NCBI RefSeq assembly: GCF_012641745.1
Contig: NZ_WEHZ01000003.1
Coordinates: 62,001-126,000, forward strand
Direction: 5' to 3'
From: Pseudoalteromonas peptidolytica
GTDB lineage: Bacteria > Pseudomonadota > Gammaproteobacteria > Enterobacterales > Alteromonadaceae
DNA length: 64,000 nucleotides
Under the pieces are notes generated by a model. That model was not told the DNA's origin. It made no database searches and was given only the letters and a program-made list of their open reading frames with translations. The translations under genes and the position numbers were made by a program. Positions 54,053 through 64,000 of the stretch are shown here, piece after piece. The first letter of the stretch is position 1. Every line of letters begins with the position of its first letter.

Positions 54053-57000
54053 ATGAAACGTATGCTGATCAATGCAACGCAGCAAGAAGAAATGCGCGTA
54101 GCACTGGTTGACGGCCAGCGTCTGTATGATTTAGATATAGAAAGCCCAGGTCACGAACAGAAAAAAGCGAACATTTACAAGGGTAAAATTACCCGTATCG
54201 AACCTTCTCTAGAAGCCGCATTTGTTGATTATGGCGCTGAGCGTCACGGATTCCTCCCTTTAAAAGAAATTGCGAAAACTTACTTCCCTGACGGTTACAC
54301 ATTCAATGGTCGTCCAAATATCAAAGATGTGATCCGCGAAGGCCAAGAAGTTATCGTTCAAGTTGATAAAGAAGAGCGTGGCCAAAAAGGTGCAGCCTTA
54401 ACCACCTTTATCAGCGTAGCTGGTAGCTACTTGGTACTAATGCCAAATAACCCAAGAGCCGGCGGTATTTCACGTCGTATAGAGGGTGATGAACGTATCG
54501 AGCTAAAAGAAGCCTTGAGCCGATTGAACGTACCAAAAGGTATGGGTCTAATTGTTCGTACCGCAGGGGTTGGAAAGTCGTTTGAAGAACTAGAATACGA
54601 CTTAAAAGCACTTTTAGTGCACTGGGAAGCTATTCAGAATGCAGCAGACAGCGGTAAAGCACCTTTCTTAATTCACCAAGAAAGTAACGTGATTTTCCGT
54701 GCAATCCGAGACTATCTACGTCGCGATATCGGTGAAATTCTAATTGACAAGCCTCGCGTTTTTGAGGAAGCAAAAGCCCACATAGAGCGTTTTCGTCCTG
54801 ACTTTATCAATCGTGTGAAGCTATATCAAAACGATGTGCCTCTATTTACGCACTATCAAATTGAGAGTCAAATTGAGTCAGCTTTCCAGCGAGAGGTACG
54901 TTTACCTTCTGGTGGCTCAATTGTGATAGACCCTACCGAAGCACTAACTTCTATCGACATCAACTCGTCAAAAGCGACGAAAGGTGGCGACATTGAAGAA
55001 ACGGCACTGAACACCAACTTAGAAGCCGCTGATGAAATTGCTCGTCAATTACGCTTGCGAGATCTTGGTGGCTTAATTGTTATCGATTTCATCGACATGA
55101 CGCCTCCACGCCACCAGCGTGAAGTAGAAAATCGTTTGAAAGAAGCGGTACGCACGGATCGCGCTCGCGTGCAAATAGGCAAGATTTCTCGTTTTGGCCT
55201 ATTAGAAATGTCACGCCAGCGTTTACGTCCATCACTTGGTGAAGCGAGCCAACACACTTGCCCTCGCTGTGATGGTCAAGGTACTATTCGCTCAAACGAA
55301 TCGATTGCTCTATCTATCCTGCGTCTTATTGAGGAAGAAGCAATCAAAGACAACACAGCACAGGTAAATGCACAAGTGCCTGTTGCTGTTGGTGCGTATC
55401 TGCTAAATGAAAAGCGCCGCTCTGTCCAACGCATCGAAAAGCGCCACGAGTGTCATGTTGTTATTATTCCAAATCAGCACATGGAAACACCTCACTATGA
55501 AGTAGTTCGACTTCGTAAAGATGAAACGACCGAAGCTGCAAGCTACGAGCAGATCATTACGCCCGAGCCTGAGGTTATTGAAGTTGCAAAACCACAGGCA
55601 AACGTAAAAGAAGAGCCTGTACTCAAAGGTGTTGTGATGCCTGATGCACCGGCTCCAGCTCCAACTCAAGCTGAAAAACCACAAGCACGCAAGCCTGAAG
55701 CCAAACCTACTCAGGACAGCGCCGGTTTGTTCGCAAAGATTGGCCAGTGGATTAAAAATCTCTTTGCTGGTGACAGCCAAGAAGAAACAAAGCCAAGTGA
55801 AGAAAAGCCAGCTCGTGACACGAGCAATCGCGATAATCGTCGTCGTAATAATAACCGTCGTCGCAACAATAATCGTCGTCGTAATGAACCGCAGAAAGAA
55901 ACTGCTGTTGAAGCGAAAGATGAAAACACCAGCAACGAGCAACGAGGTGATAATCGTAAGCGCCGTCGCCCTAATAACAGAAAACGTCAAGATCAAGACA
56001 AGACCAACCGTTCCAGTAAGTCAGCTGTTGATGAATCGGTAAATGAAACAGCGAACACTGAAACACAGGTCAAAGAAGCGAAAGTTAAACCTCGTAGACA
56101 AAGACGTAATCTGCGTAAGAAAGTGCGTGTACAGGATACAAACGCAGAGCAGAGCAATGTAGCAGAGCCAACTCCAACTGAAGAAGTAAAAGTTGAAGTC
56201 AAGCCATTGGAACAGCCTGAAAAAGCAGTATCTGAGCAAAAGCCTGAGCCGAAGCAGAGACACAAAAAGTCCAAGCCTACGGTACAAAAAACAGAAAAAC
56301 ATGAAGCTGTCGTGAGCGAAAGCGCTACGCCTGAAAAACACGAGACTGCCAAAGAGAAACAGCCAGAAATTGATACCACAGTTTCTGCTGACGAAGTTAT
56401 CAAGGTAAATGACACAGAGTCGCCAACACCGCAACTTGCTGAAGAAAATGATGATGAGAACAAAGAAGGTCGTACACGTTCTAGACGTTCACCTCGTCAT
56501 TTGAGAGCAGCAGGCCAACGTCGCCGCCGTCCTGATACACCAGAAAAAGGTCAGTCAACAGCTTTCATCCCAGTTGCCGATCAAGCCGCAGCTGAATATG
56601 AGGCTGAGCTAAAAGCGAAGTCAGTTGAAGAAGTGGTACCGCAAGCAGAAGCAGCGCCTGAAACCGCTGAAGAAGTGGCACCGCAAGCAAAAGCAGCGCC
56701 TGAAACCGCTGAAGAAGTGGTACCGCAAACTGAAGCAGCGCCTGAAACCGCTGAAGAAGTGACGCCGCAAACTGAAGCAGCGCCTGAAACCGCTGAAGAA
56801 GTTGCACCGCAAACTGAAGCAGCGCCTGAAACCGCTGAAGAAGTGACACCGCAAACTGAAGCAGCGCCTGAAACCGCTGAAGAAGTGGCACCGCAAACTG
56901 AAGCAGCACCTGAAACCGCTGAGGAAGTTGCACCACAAACTGAAGCTGCAGCGCCTGAAACCGCTGAAGAAGTGGCACCGCAAACTGAAGCTGCAGCGCC

Positions 57001-57505
57001 TGAAACCGCTCAGGAAGTTACACCGCAAGCAGAAACAGCGCCTGAAACCGCTCAGAAAGTTACACCGCAAGCAGAAGCAGCGCCTGAAACCGCTGAGGAA
57101 GTTGCACCGCAGATGGAAGCTGCATCTGAAACGGTTGAGGAAGTTGCACCGCAGATGGAAGCTGCATCTGAAACGGTTGAAGAAGTTGCACCGCAGATGG
57201 AAGCTGCATCTGAAACGGTTGAAGAAGTTGCACCACAAGCAGAAATAGCATCTGAAACGGTTAAAGAAACCCCACCGCATAATGCGAATGGTGATACGGC
57301 CTATAGCCGTATTCGCTTTAACCAAACCGCCGCAGCGCCAATGACCAAGGCTCAAGGTGTGAATGACGACGTCATTGCACAGGTACCACCGGCAATGCCA
57401 CATGAGCTTCGTGAAGTAGTTGCAAATAGTGGCCTAGGTGTTGGCTCCAAGTCACCGATGGGTAAAGCGAGTGCCGAAATGGCCTCGCCAGCTCAGGTTG
57501 ATTAA
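54053..57505 (+). CDS. rne: RNase E with repeat-rich C-terminal half
   Basis: 1150 residues. The catalytic half (about 1-510) has the S1 domain, the 5' sensor, the DNase-like active site and the zinc link (Cys403, Cys406 in CPRCDGQG), matching E. coli numbering almost exactly. A membrane-binding amphipathic helix follows at 558-574 ([17 protein letters not shown]), then Arg/Asn-rich RNA-binding stretches (about 590-690) and a long acidic repeat region (about 857-1070). A conserved end ([15 protein letters not shown]) probably contacts degradosome partners. It initiates mRNA decay and rRNA/tRNA maturation. Confidence 0.97.
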   Translation: MKRMLINATQQEEMRVALVDGQRLYDLDIESPGHEQKKANIYKGKITRIEPSLEAAFVDYGAERHGFLPLKEIAKTYFPDGYTFNGRPNIKDVIREGQEVIVQVDKEERGQKGAALTTFISVAGSYLVLMPNNPRAGGISRRIEGDERIELKEALSRLNVPKGMGLIVRTAGVGKSFEELEYDLKALLVHWEAIQNAADSGKAPFLIHQESNVIFRAIRDYLRRDIGEILIDKPRVFEEAKAHIERFRPDFINRVKLYQNDVPLFTHYQIESQIESAFQREVRLPSGGSIVIDPTEALTSIDINSSKATKGGDIEETALNTNLEAADEIARQLRLRDLGGLIVIDFIDMTPPRHQREVENRLKEAVRTDRARVQIGKISRFGLLEMSRQRLRPSLGEASQHTCPRCDGQGTIRSNESIALSILRLIEEEAIKDNTAQVNAQVPVAVGAYLLNEKRRSVQRIEKRHECHVVIIPNQHMETPHYEVVRLRKDETTEAASYEQIITPEPEVIEVAKPQANVKEEPVLKGVVMPDAPAPAPTQAEKPQARKPEAKPTQDSAGLFAKIGQWIKNLFAGDSQEETKPSEEKPARDTSNRDNRRRNNNRRRNNNRRRNEPQKETAVEAKDENTSNEQRGDNRKRRRPNNRKRQDQDKTNRSSKSAVDESVNETANTETQVKEAKVKPRRQRRNLRKKVRVQDTNAEQSNVAEPTPTEEVKVEVKPLEQPEKAVSEQKPEPKQRHKKSKPTVQKTEKHEAVVSESATPEKHETAKEKQPEIDTTVSADEVIKVNDTESPTPQLAEENDDENKEGRTRSRRSPRHLRAAGQRRRRPDTPEKGQSTAFIPVADQAAAEYEAELKAKSVEEVVPQAEAAPETAEEVAPQAKAAPETAEEVVPQTEAAPETAEEVTPQTEAAPETAEEVAPQTEAAPETAEEVTPQTEAAPETAEEVAPQTEAAPETAEEVAPQTEAAAPETAEEVAPQTEAAAPETAQEVTPQAETAPETAQKVTPQAEAAPETAEEVAPQMEAASETVEEVAPQMEAASETVEEVAPQMEAASETVEEVAPQAEIASETVKETPPHNANGDTAYSRIRFNQTAAAPMTKAQGVNDDVIAQVPPAMPHELREVVANSGLGVGSKSPMGKASAEMASPAQVD
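56620..57262 (+). repeat. In-frame 42-bp tandem repeats in rne
   Basis: About fifteen copies of a 14-residue unit (consensus [14 protein letters not shown]) are encoded by near-identical 42-bp units; two have an extra Ala codon. Later copies drift to [14 protein letters not shown]. Several central copies are nearly identical at the DNA level, a sign of recent slippage. Confidence 0.93.
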
Positions 57506-57513
57506 GTAAAAAT

Positions 57514-57545
57514 AAAAAAGCCAGTCTATGTAGACTGGCTTTTTT
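57514..57545 (+). terminator. Rho-independent terminator of rne
   Basis: A 15-bp perfect stem (57514-57528 with 57531-57545) has core GCCAGTCTA/TAGACTGGC, with the A-run and T-run forming its base. It begins 9 bases past the rne stop. Confidence 0.9.
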
Positions 57546-57553
57546 GTATCTAA

Positions 57554-57694
57554 TACCAATTATCTTAATTAAGTGGTCTATTTTGAGGCGAGAAGGCAAA
57601 AATTTTTATTTAGTTGTTCTGAATAAGAAGTTTTTAACGCAGTTAGTGTCAGGTTTACTCCTTCAAATTGAGCTCGTATTAAGACTAATTGGTA
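57554..57694 (+). repeat. MITE copy 4 (141 bp)
   Basis: The ends TACCAATT...AATTGGTA are flanked by TAA (57551-57553 and 57695-57697). It lacks about 18 bp in the left half compared with copy 2. It lies between the rne terminator and the SulP gene. Confidence 0.86.
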
Positions 57695-57796
57695 TAATGC
57701 TACTGAACATGGAAATGGTAGTACCAGTCCTTCATAGCACTGCATATCATTTATCAGTAGAATGCCGTCAATTCTTTGATCGTTATAGTCAAAAGT

Positions 57797-59455
57797 ATGA
57801 TCACATTTAAGAGATTTAAACACGCATCTTTCAAAGGTGACCTATTCGGTGGTGTTACCACTGCTATTATATCTTTACCCCTGGCACTTGCCTTTGGGGT
57901 AGCCTCCGGTGCTGGTGCAGAAGCCGGCATGTGGGGCGCTATTCTTGTTGGGTTATTTGCCGCATTATTTGGAGGCTCAACTTCACTAATTTCTGAGCCT
58001 ACCGGTCCTATGACCGTCATTATGACAGCGGTACTGACAGCGATGATGAGCAAGTACCCAGAAAATGGCCTTGCGATGGGCTTCACTGTAGTGATGATGG
58101 CCGGTGCCTTCCAAGTACTACTTGGCACACTAAAGCTAGGTAAATACGTTACGCTAATGCCATACAGTGTGATCTCAGGTTTCATGTCTGGGATTGGCGT
58201 TATTCTCATTATCCTCCAACTCGCCCCGTTACTTGGCCACCAAGCTCCGGCAGGTGGCGTAATCGGCACCTTATCAAATATCCCAAATTTATTGATGGAT
58301 CTGCATTTCTCTGAGCTATTTTTGGGTGTCATTACTCTGGCTATTTTATTCAAAATGCCAAGCAAGTGGCGACAGTATGTCCCAGCTCAATTGGTTGCCC
58401 TAGTAGCGGTAACACTGCTCTCTGTCATTATCTTTGATACCGATAGTATCCGCCGGATTGGTGAAATACCAAGTGGGCTACCTGGTCTTGTATTTCCAGT
58501 TTTAACACCTGAATTATTCGTAGAGATGCTTATCGATGCGCTGGTGCTTGGCACCTTAGGCTGTATTGACACTCTGCTTACGGCTGTGATTGCCGATAGT
58601 TTGACAAGAACAGAACATGACTCAGATAAAGAACTGAGAGGCCAAGGTATAGCTAACATTATTGCCGGTTTATTTGGTGCACTTCCTGGTGCAGGCGCAA
58701 CAATGGGAACCGTCGTTAATATTCAGGTTGGGGCTCGCTCTCCAATAGCAGGCATATTTCGAGCGCTCATTTTAATGGCCGTGGTATTTATCGCAGGCGG
58801 GTTAACAGAGCCTATCCCGATGGCTGTACTTGCGGGTATTGCTGTGTATGTTGGCTTTAACATTCTTGATTGGAGCTTTATACAGCGCGCTCATAAGCTG
58901 AGTATGAGTCAAATGGCAATTATGTATGGTGTAATGCTACTGACTGTGTTTGTAGACCTTATCGTTGCTGTAGGGCTTGGTGTTTTTATTTCTAACGTTA
59001 TGGTAATTGAGCGCTTGAGTCGCGTGCAGGCAAACCACGTGAAAGCAATAAGCGATAGTGATAGTGATGAAGACGTACCTCTGACGAAAAAAGAAAGTGA
59101 GTTATTGGATCAAGCCAACGGTAAACTATTGTTCTTTTATCTATCTGGACCAATGATTTTCAGTGTTTCAAAAGCAATCGCAAGACAACACCGTAAAATA
59201 AGTGAGTACAATGCAATGGTGTTAGATTTAAGCGACGTTGCTATGATAGATGTCACCGTCGGCTTGGCTATTGAGAATGCGATTACAGACGCATTAGACG
59301 CACAGTGCCGAGTCTTTATTTACTCTCCAAACACCGAAACTACTGACAAGCTAAAACGTTTGAATATTCATGAGCGTTTAGGGGACAGTGCGTTTTGTGC
59401 TAGCCGCGAAATCGCATTGAGCCAAGCGATAGAAACAATGGCTACGGCTGACTAA
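57797..59455 (+). CDS. SulP-family anion transporter with STAS domain
   Basis: About 552 residues. The SulP membrane domain (about 15-410) contains the signature GDLFGGVTTAIISLPLALAFGVASGAG and GGSTSLISEPTGPMTV, and the QGIANIIAGLFGALPGAGAT segment. A C-terminal STAS domain follows (about 440-552). It resembles the bicarbonate-transporting BicA branch and may carry bicarbonate or sulfate with sodium. The ATG at 57797 is preferred over a TTG at 57776. It ends with a 14-base convergent overlap with the LysR gene. Confidence 0.87.
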   Translation: MITFKRFKHASFKGDLFGGVTTAIISLPLALAFGVASGAGAEAGMWGAILVGLFAALFGGSTSLISEPTGPMTVIMTAVLTAMMSKYPENGLAMGFTVVMMAGAFQVLLGTLKLGKYVTLMPYSVISGFMSGIGVILIILQLAPLLGHQAPAGGVIGTLSNIPNLLMDLHFSELFLGVITLAILFKMPSKWRQYVPAQLVALVAVTLLSVIIFDTDSIRRIGEIPSGLPGLVFPVLTPELFVEMLIDALVLGTLGCIDTLLTAVIADSLTRTEHDSDKELRGQGIANIIAGLFGALPGAGATMGTVVNIQVGARSPIAGIFRALILMAVVFIAGGLTEPIPMAVLAGIAVYVGFNILDWSFIQRAHKLSMSQMAIMYGVMLLTVFVDLIVAVGLGVFISNVMVIERLSRVQANHVKAISDSDSDEDVPLTKKESELLDQANGKLLFFYLSGPMIFSVSKAIARQHRKISEYNAMVLDLSDVAMIDVTVGLAIENAITDALDAQCRVFIYSPNTETTDKLKRLNIHERLGDSAFCASREIALSQAIETMATAD

Positions 59456-60317
59456 AGCATTCGCTTAGATGGTCTAATAACAAACGTAAACTAGTTGCTA
59501 CAAATTGTCTGGGCGGATATAACGCCCAGACTCCCTCTTCCTCGGGCTTGAAATTGGTCAAGACTTCTGTCAACTCGCCTTTATCGAGCGCTGGTTTAAC
59601 GTAATAGTGTGGTAGTTGCACTAAACCCAACCCCTGCTTTGCAGCTTCCACCAGCCCCCAGCCACTATTACAACGAAGCGAACCACCGACTTTAATCTGC
59701 CTAGTCCTGCCATGCTCAACAAAACGCCACTCACTACTATTGCCAATTAAGCAGTTGTGATCCAAAAGCTCATCCAAGGTGTGCGGCTGACCCCGTTGAT
59801 TCAAATAGCTGTTTGCACCACACACCATGGTACTACGTGTCGTTAAGCGTTTTGCTCTTAGCGAAGAGTCCTGTAATTTCCCAAGTCGGATCGCCAAATC
59901 AAATCCCTTATCAAGTAAGTCGACTTGGTTATTGGTAAGGTGCATTTCTACTTCCACTTTGGGATATAAACGCATAAATTCAACTACTGCTGGCATAACA
60001 TAAGACTCACCATACATAACTGGTGCAGTGAGCTTTAACTTTCCCGTCGGCTGTCTGTCACGCTGTCTTATCGCCGCTGTCGCATCATCTAATCCATGCT
60101 GTAAATGTTTTGCATGAGATAGAAAAACCTCTCCTTCTTGGGTCAAGGCAAGCTTTCTTGTGGTACGCATTAATAGCTGTACGTTTAATCTTTGCTCAAG
60201 CATTTTTACGCGACGACTCACCTGCGCGACTGACGTATTCAGCTGTATTGCCGCTGCACTGAATGAGCCATAACTTGCTACGGCAACAAATTCATCAATA
60301 CCAACCCACCTATCCAC
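59442..60317 (-). CDS. LysR-family regulator, divergent from frmA
   Basis: About 291 residues. The N-terminal HTH (FVAVASYGSFSAAAIQLNTSVAQVSRRVKMLEQRL) and effector domain are of the CrgA/AaeR-like group (GKLKLTAPVMYGESYVMPAVVEF). A GTG at 60317 gives the family-like start VDRWVGIDEF. It is divergent from frmA-fghA with a 97-base gap, so it probably controls the formaldehyde genes, an arrangement seen in related bacteria. Confidence 0.85.
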   Translation of the reverse strand: MDRWVGIDEFVAVASYGSFSAAAIQLNTSVAQVSRRVKMLEQRLNVQLLMRTTRKLALTQEGEVFLSHAKHLQHGLDDATAAIRQRDRQPTGKLKLTAPVMYGESYVMPAVVEFMRLYPKVEVEMHLTNNQVDLLDKGFDLAIRLGKLQDSSLRAKRLTTRSTMVCGANSYLNQRGQPHTLDELLDHNCLIGNSSEWRFVEHGRTRQIKVGGSLRCNSGWGLVEAAKQGLGLVQLPHYYVKPALDKGELTEVLTNFKPEEEGVWALYPPRQFVATSLRLLLDHLSECFSQP

Positions 60318-60399
60318 TATTACACTCACGTAAAAGTCTTTATTATTTTTATAGATTATCAAAAATTATAAAGCCGTTATACTTTTCATCATGTTTTAA

Positions 60400-61536
<1,137 letters not shown>

Positions 61537-61548
61537 CAATATTTTTCA

Positions 61549-61566
61549 AGGGCGCGTTCGCGCCCT
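61549..61566 (+). promoter_or_regulatory. GC-rich intercistronic hairpin between frmA and fghA
   Basis: AGGGCGCG (61549-61556) is followed by TT and a perfect complement (61559-61566). No T-run follows, so it is more likely a processing or mRNA-stability element than a terminator. Confidence 0.4.
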
Positions 61567-61591
61567 ATCTCGCTTCATAAAGGAGAATTCG

Positions 61592-62443
61592 ATGGAACTG
61601 ATTTCCAGCAACAAAGTGTCAAACGGCTGGCACAAACGCTATAAGCACTCGAGTCAAACAACTCAGTGCGATATGACGTTCGCTATTTTTCTACCTGAAA
61701 CTGTCAATGAAGGGAAAAAAGTGCCTGTGTTATATTGGCTTTCAGGGTTAACCTGCAGCGATGAAAACTTCATGCAAAAAGCAGGTGCTTTTAAAAAAGC
61801 CAACGAACTAGGTATTGCCATAGTAGCACCGGATACCAGTCCACGTGGAGAAGATGTGGCTGACGATGAAAATGCTAGTTACGATTTTGGCCTCGGTGCC
61901 GGCTTTTATGTCAATGCCACACAAGCACCATACAATAAGCACTATCAGATGTATGATTATGTGACACAAGAGCTACCAGAGCTTATCGAAGCGCACTTCC
62001 CTGTCAACAATCAAAAAGCCATTAGTGGTCATTCAATGGGTGGTCATGGCGCCCTTGTCATTGGACTCAGAAATCCGGATATGTATACCAGCATTTCAGC
62101 GTTCAGCCCTATCGTTAACCCGAGTAACTGCCCTTGGGGGGAAAAAGCCTTTTCAGGTTATTTGGGGGACGAGCCCCAGCACTGGCAGCAGTATGATGCC
62201 ACGGTATTAATGACGAATTACGACCAGCCAGTAAAAAGACCGATATTGATAGAGCAAGGCACTGAGGATCAGTTTTTAGAAGCGCAGCTAAAACCTTGGT
62301 TATTTAAAGAGGCAGCTGAAAACGCCAGTTACCCTATCACACTGAACACTCATGACGGCTATGATCATAGTTATTTTTTCATCTCAAGTTTTATTGATGA
62401 GCACCTAGCCTTTCATCACCGTCACTTTGTAAGCCGTGACTAG
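61592..62443 (+). CDS. fghA: FghA, S-formylglutathione hydrolase
   Basis: A 283-residue alpha/beta hydrolase. It has LYWLSGLTCSDENFMQKAGA, nucleophile Ser148 in SGHSMGGHGAL, and the conserved YDHSYFFISSFIDEHLAFH end with the catalytic His. It cleaves S-formylglutathione to formate and glutathione, completing the pathway begun by FrmA. The start follows AAGGAGAA. Confidence 0.95.
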   Translation: MELISSNKVSNGWHKRYKHSSQTTQCDMTFAIFLPETVNEGKKVPVLYWLSGLTCSDENFMQKAGAFKKANELGIAIVAPDTSPRGEDVADDENASYDFGLGAGFYVNATQAPYNKHYQMYDYVTQELPELIEAHFPVNNQKAISGHSMGGHGALVIGLRNPDMYTSISAFSPIVNPSNCPWGEKAFSGYLGDEPQHWQQYDATVLMTNYDQPVKRPILIEQGTEDQFLEAQLKPWLFKEAAENASYPITLNTHDGYDHSYFFISSFIDEHLAFHHRHFVSRD

Positions 62444-62515
62444 ACTATGTTTTGTAGTGGCTGAACTCTTGAATAATAAGAAAGCTTGGTAGATAGCTAA
62501 TAATGTGATTTGTTA

Positions 62516-62723
62516 TACCAATTTTCTTAATTAAGTGGTCAATTTTGAGGCGAGAAAATCTTGTCGATAGCCCCGCTAACGCGTCCTGCTATCGCCAAGG
62601 TACCTACATCCGTGTAGGCAAGGTAAAAATTTTGCTATTTAGTTGTTCTAAATGAAAAATTTTTAACCCTGTTAGCGTCAGATTTACTCCTTCAAATTGA
62701 GCAAGTATTAAGTCAAATTGGTA
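62516..62723 (+). repeat. MITE copy 5 (208 bp, with insert)
   Basis: The ends TACCAATT...AATTGGTA are flanked by TTA (62513-62515 and 62724-62726). It matches copy 2 except for an extra block of about 48 bp in the left half that contains a small hairpin (CCTAC/GTAGG). Confidence 0.87.
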
Positions 62724-62731
62724 TTAAGCAC

Positions 62732-64000
62732 TCATTGATTTTTAGACATCAAATACTCCGCTACTGCAGCGTATGCAGGCAATGCCGTCGGGTCAATGAC
62801 GCTATTACCTGCACTTGGGTGTGATGCGAAGCGCACAATAACCATTTCAGCTTTTGGTGCAATATAAATTGTTTGCCCATGTACGCCACGCGCAGCATAC
62901 GCGCCATATTGGTTATGAAAGTGCCACCACATACTCCGGTAGCTGCCATTTGGCAAAGTGGAAAATCCCGCTTTCTCAAAAGCTTGGGTAGACCCACCTG
63001 CAACAATGCTACCGACAGCAGCTTTGTCAATAACTTGTATACCTGCTACTTTCCCCTGATTTAACATCGTAAGGCCAAGTCTTGCCATATCACGTAAACT
63101 AGCACTTATCCCGCCTCCAGCAAAAGGAGTGCCGAGACCATCAACAGTAACGTCTGCATCTTGTTGCATGCCTAGGGGTTGCCACAAGAGCTCAGATACC
63201 ACCTCGTTGTACTTTTTCCCAGTTACACGAGAAATAATCCACCCTAGTACATCACTATTTACTGTTTTGTACCCAAACGATTCACCATGTTCACCGCTTG
63301 CTTTAATCGTTTGCAGGTATTCAAAATAACCTTGCGGCCCCTCATATCCTTTTGGTTTTGGCAGCGGGTTTGCTGCATATGCGTATTGCCATATATCCGC
63401 TTTTGGATCTGCATAGTTTTCACTATATTCTAGTGCAGTTGTCATATCCATCACCTGGCGCACGGTTGCGCCGCCAAAAGCTGAATTTTTTAATTCAGGA
63501 ATAATACTGGATACCATAAGGTTTTCATCTAGCTTTCCCTTTGCAATAAGCATTTCAGCAATAAGGCCTGTCACCGACTTTGTCATAGACATAACAGCAT
63601 GATTTTGAGTTTGATCTAAGCAGCCAAAGTATCGTTCATAGACAACTTTGCCTTGATGCAAAATTATGATGCCATCAGTATAATTTGCTTTCAGGCTTTG
63701 TTCCCAAGTAAGCTCCTTGTCATTTCCTGATGGTAAAAATGTCACATCGTCAATACCTGCTAGTAAATCAAACTCTAGTGGCCGATAACCAGCAATCTGA
63801 CGCTTTATGCTTTCTGTTGGCAAGAGCGCTCTCATATTGCACACAGACCACCGCAATTTAGGAAAACTAAAAAAGTTACTATCGGGTTGCGTTATCCGCT
63901 TATCTGGTTTGGGCGGGAAACCTTGCATCCACGCCATAGCCTTGGGATCAGACTGCTCTGCTGTCAATGTCGGTTTGCTGTGAGCCGAGTAACTACTGGA
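62732..64000 (-). CDS. Class C beta-lactamase-fold serine hydrolase (5' end outside window)
   Basis: More than 420 residues are visible, and the frame stays open to the window edge, so the true start and any signal peptide are missing. The SxxK motif is MSMTKSVTGL, a Tyr motif is in FGYKTVNSDVLGW, and HGQ lies near the end. The YKTVNSDVLGW segment and overall plan resemble 6-aminohexanoate-dimer-hydrolase-like esterases more than true beta-lactamases. The substrate is unknown. It lies just after a MITE copy and is convergent with fghA. Confidence 0.85.
   Translation of the reverse strand, partial: SSSYSAHSKPTLTAEQSDPKAMAWMQGFPPKPDKRITQPDSNFFSFPKLRWSVCNMRALLPTESIKRQIAGYRPLEFDLLAGIDDVTFLPSGNDKELTWEQSLKANYTDGIIILHQGKVVYERYFGCLDQTQNHAVMSMTKSVTGLIAEMLIAKGKLDENLMVSSIIPELKNSAFGGATVRQVMDMTTALEYSENYADPKADIWQYAYAANPLPKPKGYEGPQGYFEYLQTIKASGEHGESFGYKTVNSDVLGWIISRVTGKKYNEVVSELLWQPLGMQQDADVTVDGLGTPFAGGGISASLRDMARLGLTMLNQGKVAGIQVIDKAAVGSIVAGGSTQAFEKAGFSTLPNGSYRSMWWHFHNQYGAYAARGVHGQTIYIAPKAEMVIVRFASHPSAGNSVIDPTALPAYAAVAEYLMSKNQ

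Noticed and set aside
55403..56463. Minus-strand frames rich in Arg, Phe and Cys opposite rne
   Set aside because: They mirror the Arg/Asn- and Lys/Glu-rich coding of rne; composition artefacts.
56620..57262. Regular 42-bp repeats considered as a possible CRISPR array
   Set aside because: There are no unique spacers; the repeats are contiguous, in frame, and encode the RNase E tail.
56621..57403. Long minus-strand open frame opposite the rne repeat region (about 260 codons) and two further long frames there
   Set aside because: They arise because the 42-bp periodic sequence lacks stops in several frames. They have repetitive low-complexity products, no ribosome site, and lie inside the well-supported rne gene.

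Overview
This is an intact stretch of a marine gammaproteobacterial chromosome, most likely Pseudoalteromonas or a close relative in the Alteromonadales. The assignment rests on protein resemblance and gene order, not on a database search. The DNA is moderately AT-rich. No rRNA, tRNA, CRISPR array, prophage or complete insertion sequence was seen. Both edges cut genes: a sensor-kinase C-terminus at the left and a serine hydrolase at the right.

Layout. (1) 0-9 kb: kinase tail, SohB protease, a VolA-type surface lipase, yciK, and the minus-strand operon rnm-yciO-scpA-scpB-rluB. (2) 9-16 kb: the trp operon trpE-G-D-CF-B-A, preceded by two complete tandem leader-peptide attenuators. (3) 16-21.5 kb: a tight four-gene accessory operon on the minus strand (SHMT-like enzyme, DapC-like aminotransferase, cholesterol-oxidase-like GMC flavoenzyme, AroQ-type chorismate mutase), with an HU-like gene upstream. 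It sits between trpA and yciB in an otherwise conserved neighbourhood and looks like an undescribed small biosynthetic unit. (4) 21.6-29.9 kb: yciB, a CPBP protease, an NSS transporter, yciI, a PepSY/PhoP-PhoQ-like set, a PerM-like protein and a YfcH-like epimerase. (5) 29.9-36.9 kb: envelope genes, namely an MltC-like transglycosylase, LPP20 lipoproteins, a COG3014-type lipoprotein, LpoB, and a porin with a PstS-like protein. (6) 37-45 kb: ndpA, yejL, a shortened yejM, aceK, LysR, mltG. (7) 45-51 kb: pabC and the fatty-acid cluster fabF-acpP-fabG-fabD-plsX-rpmF-yceD, without fabH. (8) 51-57.5 kb: maf, a HAD phosphatase, rluC and rne, whose tail carries about fifteen 14-residue repeats. (9) 57.8-64 kb: a SulP transporter, LysR, the formaldehyde-detoxification pair frmA-fghA, and a serine hydrolase.

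Scattered through the window are five copies of a 138-212 bp non-coding element with ends TACCAATT...AATTGGTA. Every copy is flanked by a perfect 3-bp TNA duplication, so these are MITEs. Two of them inserted exactly into the stop codons of trpA and of a LysR gene, and the duplication restored the stop.

The most notable signals are the tandem trp attenuators, the four-gene chorismate/PLP/flavin operon, and the TNA-targeting MITE family.
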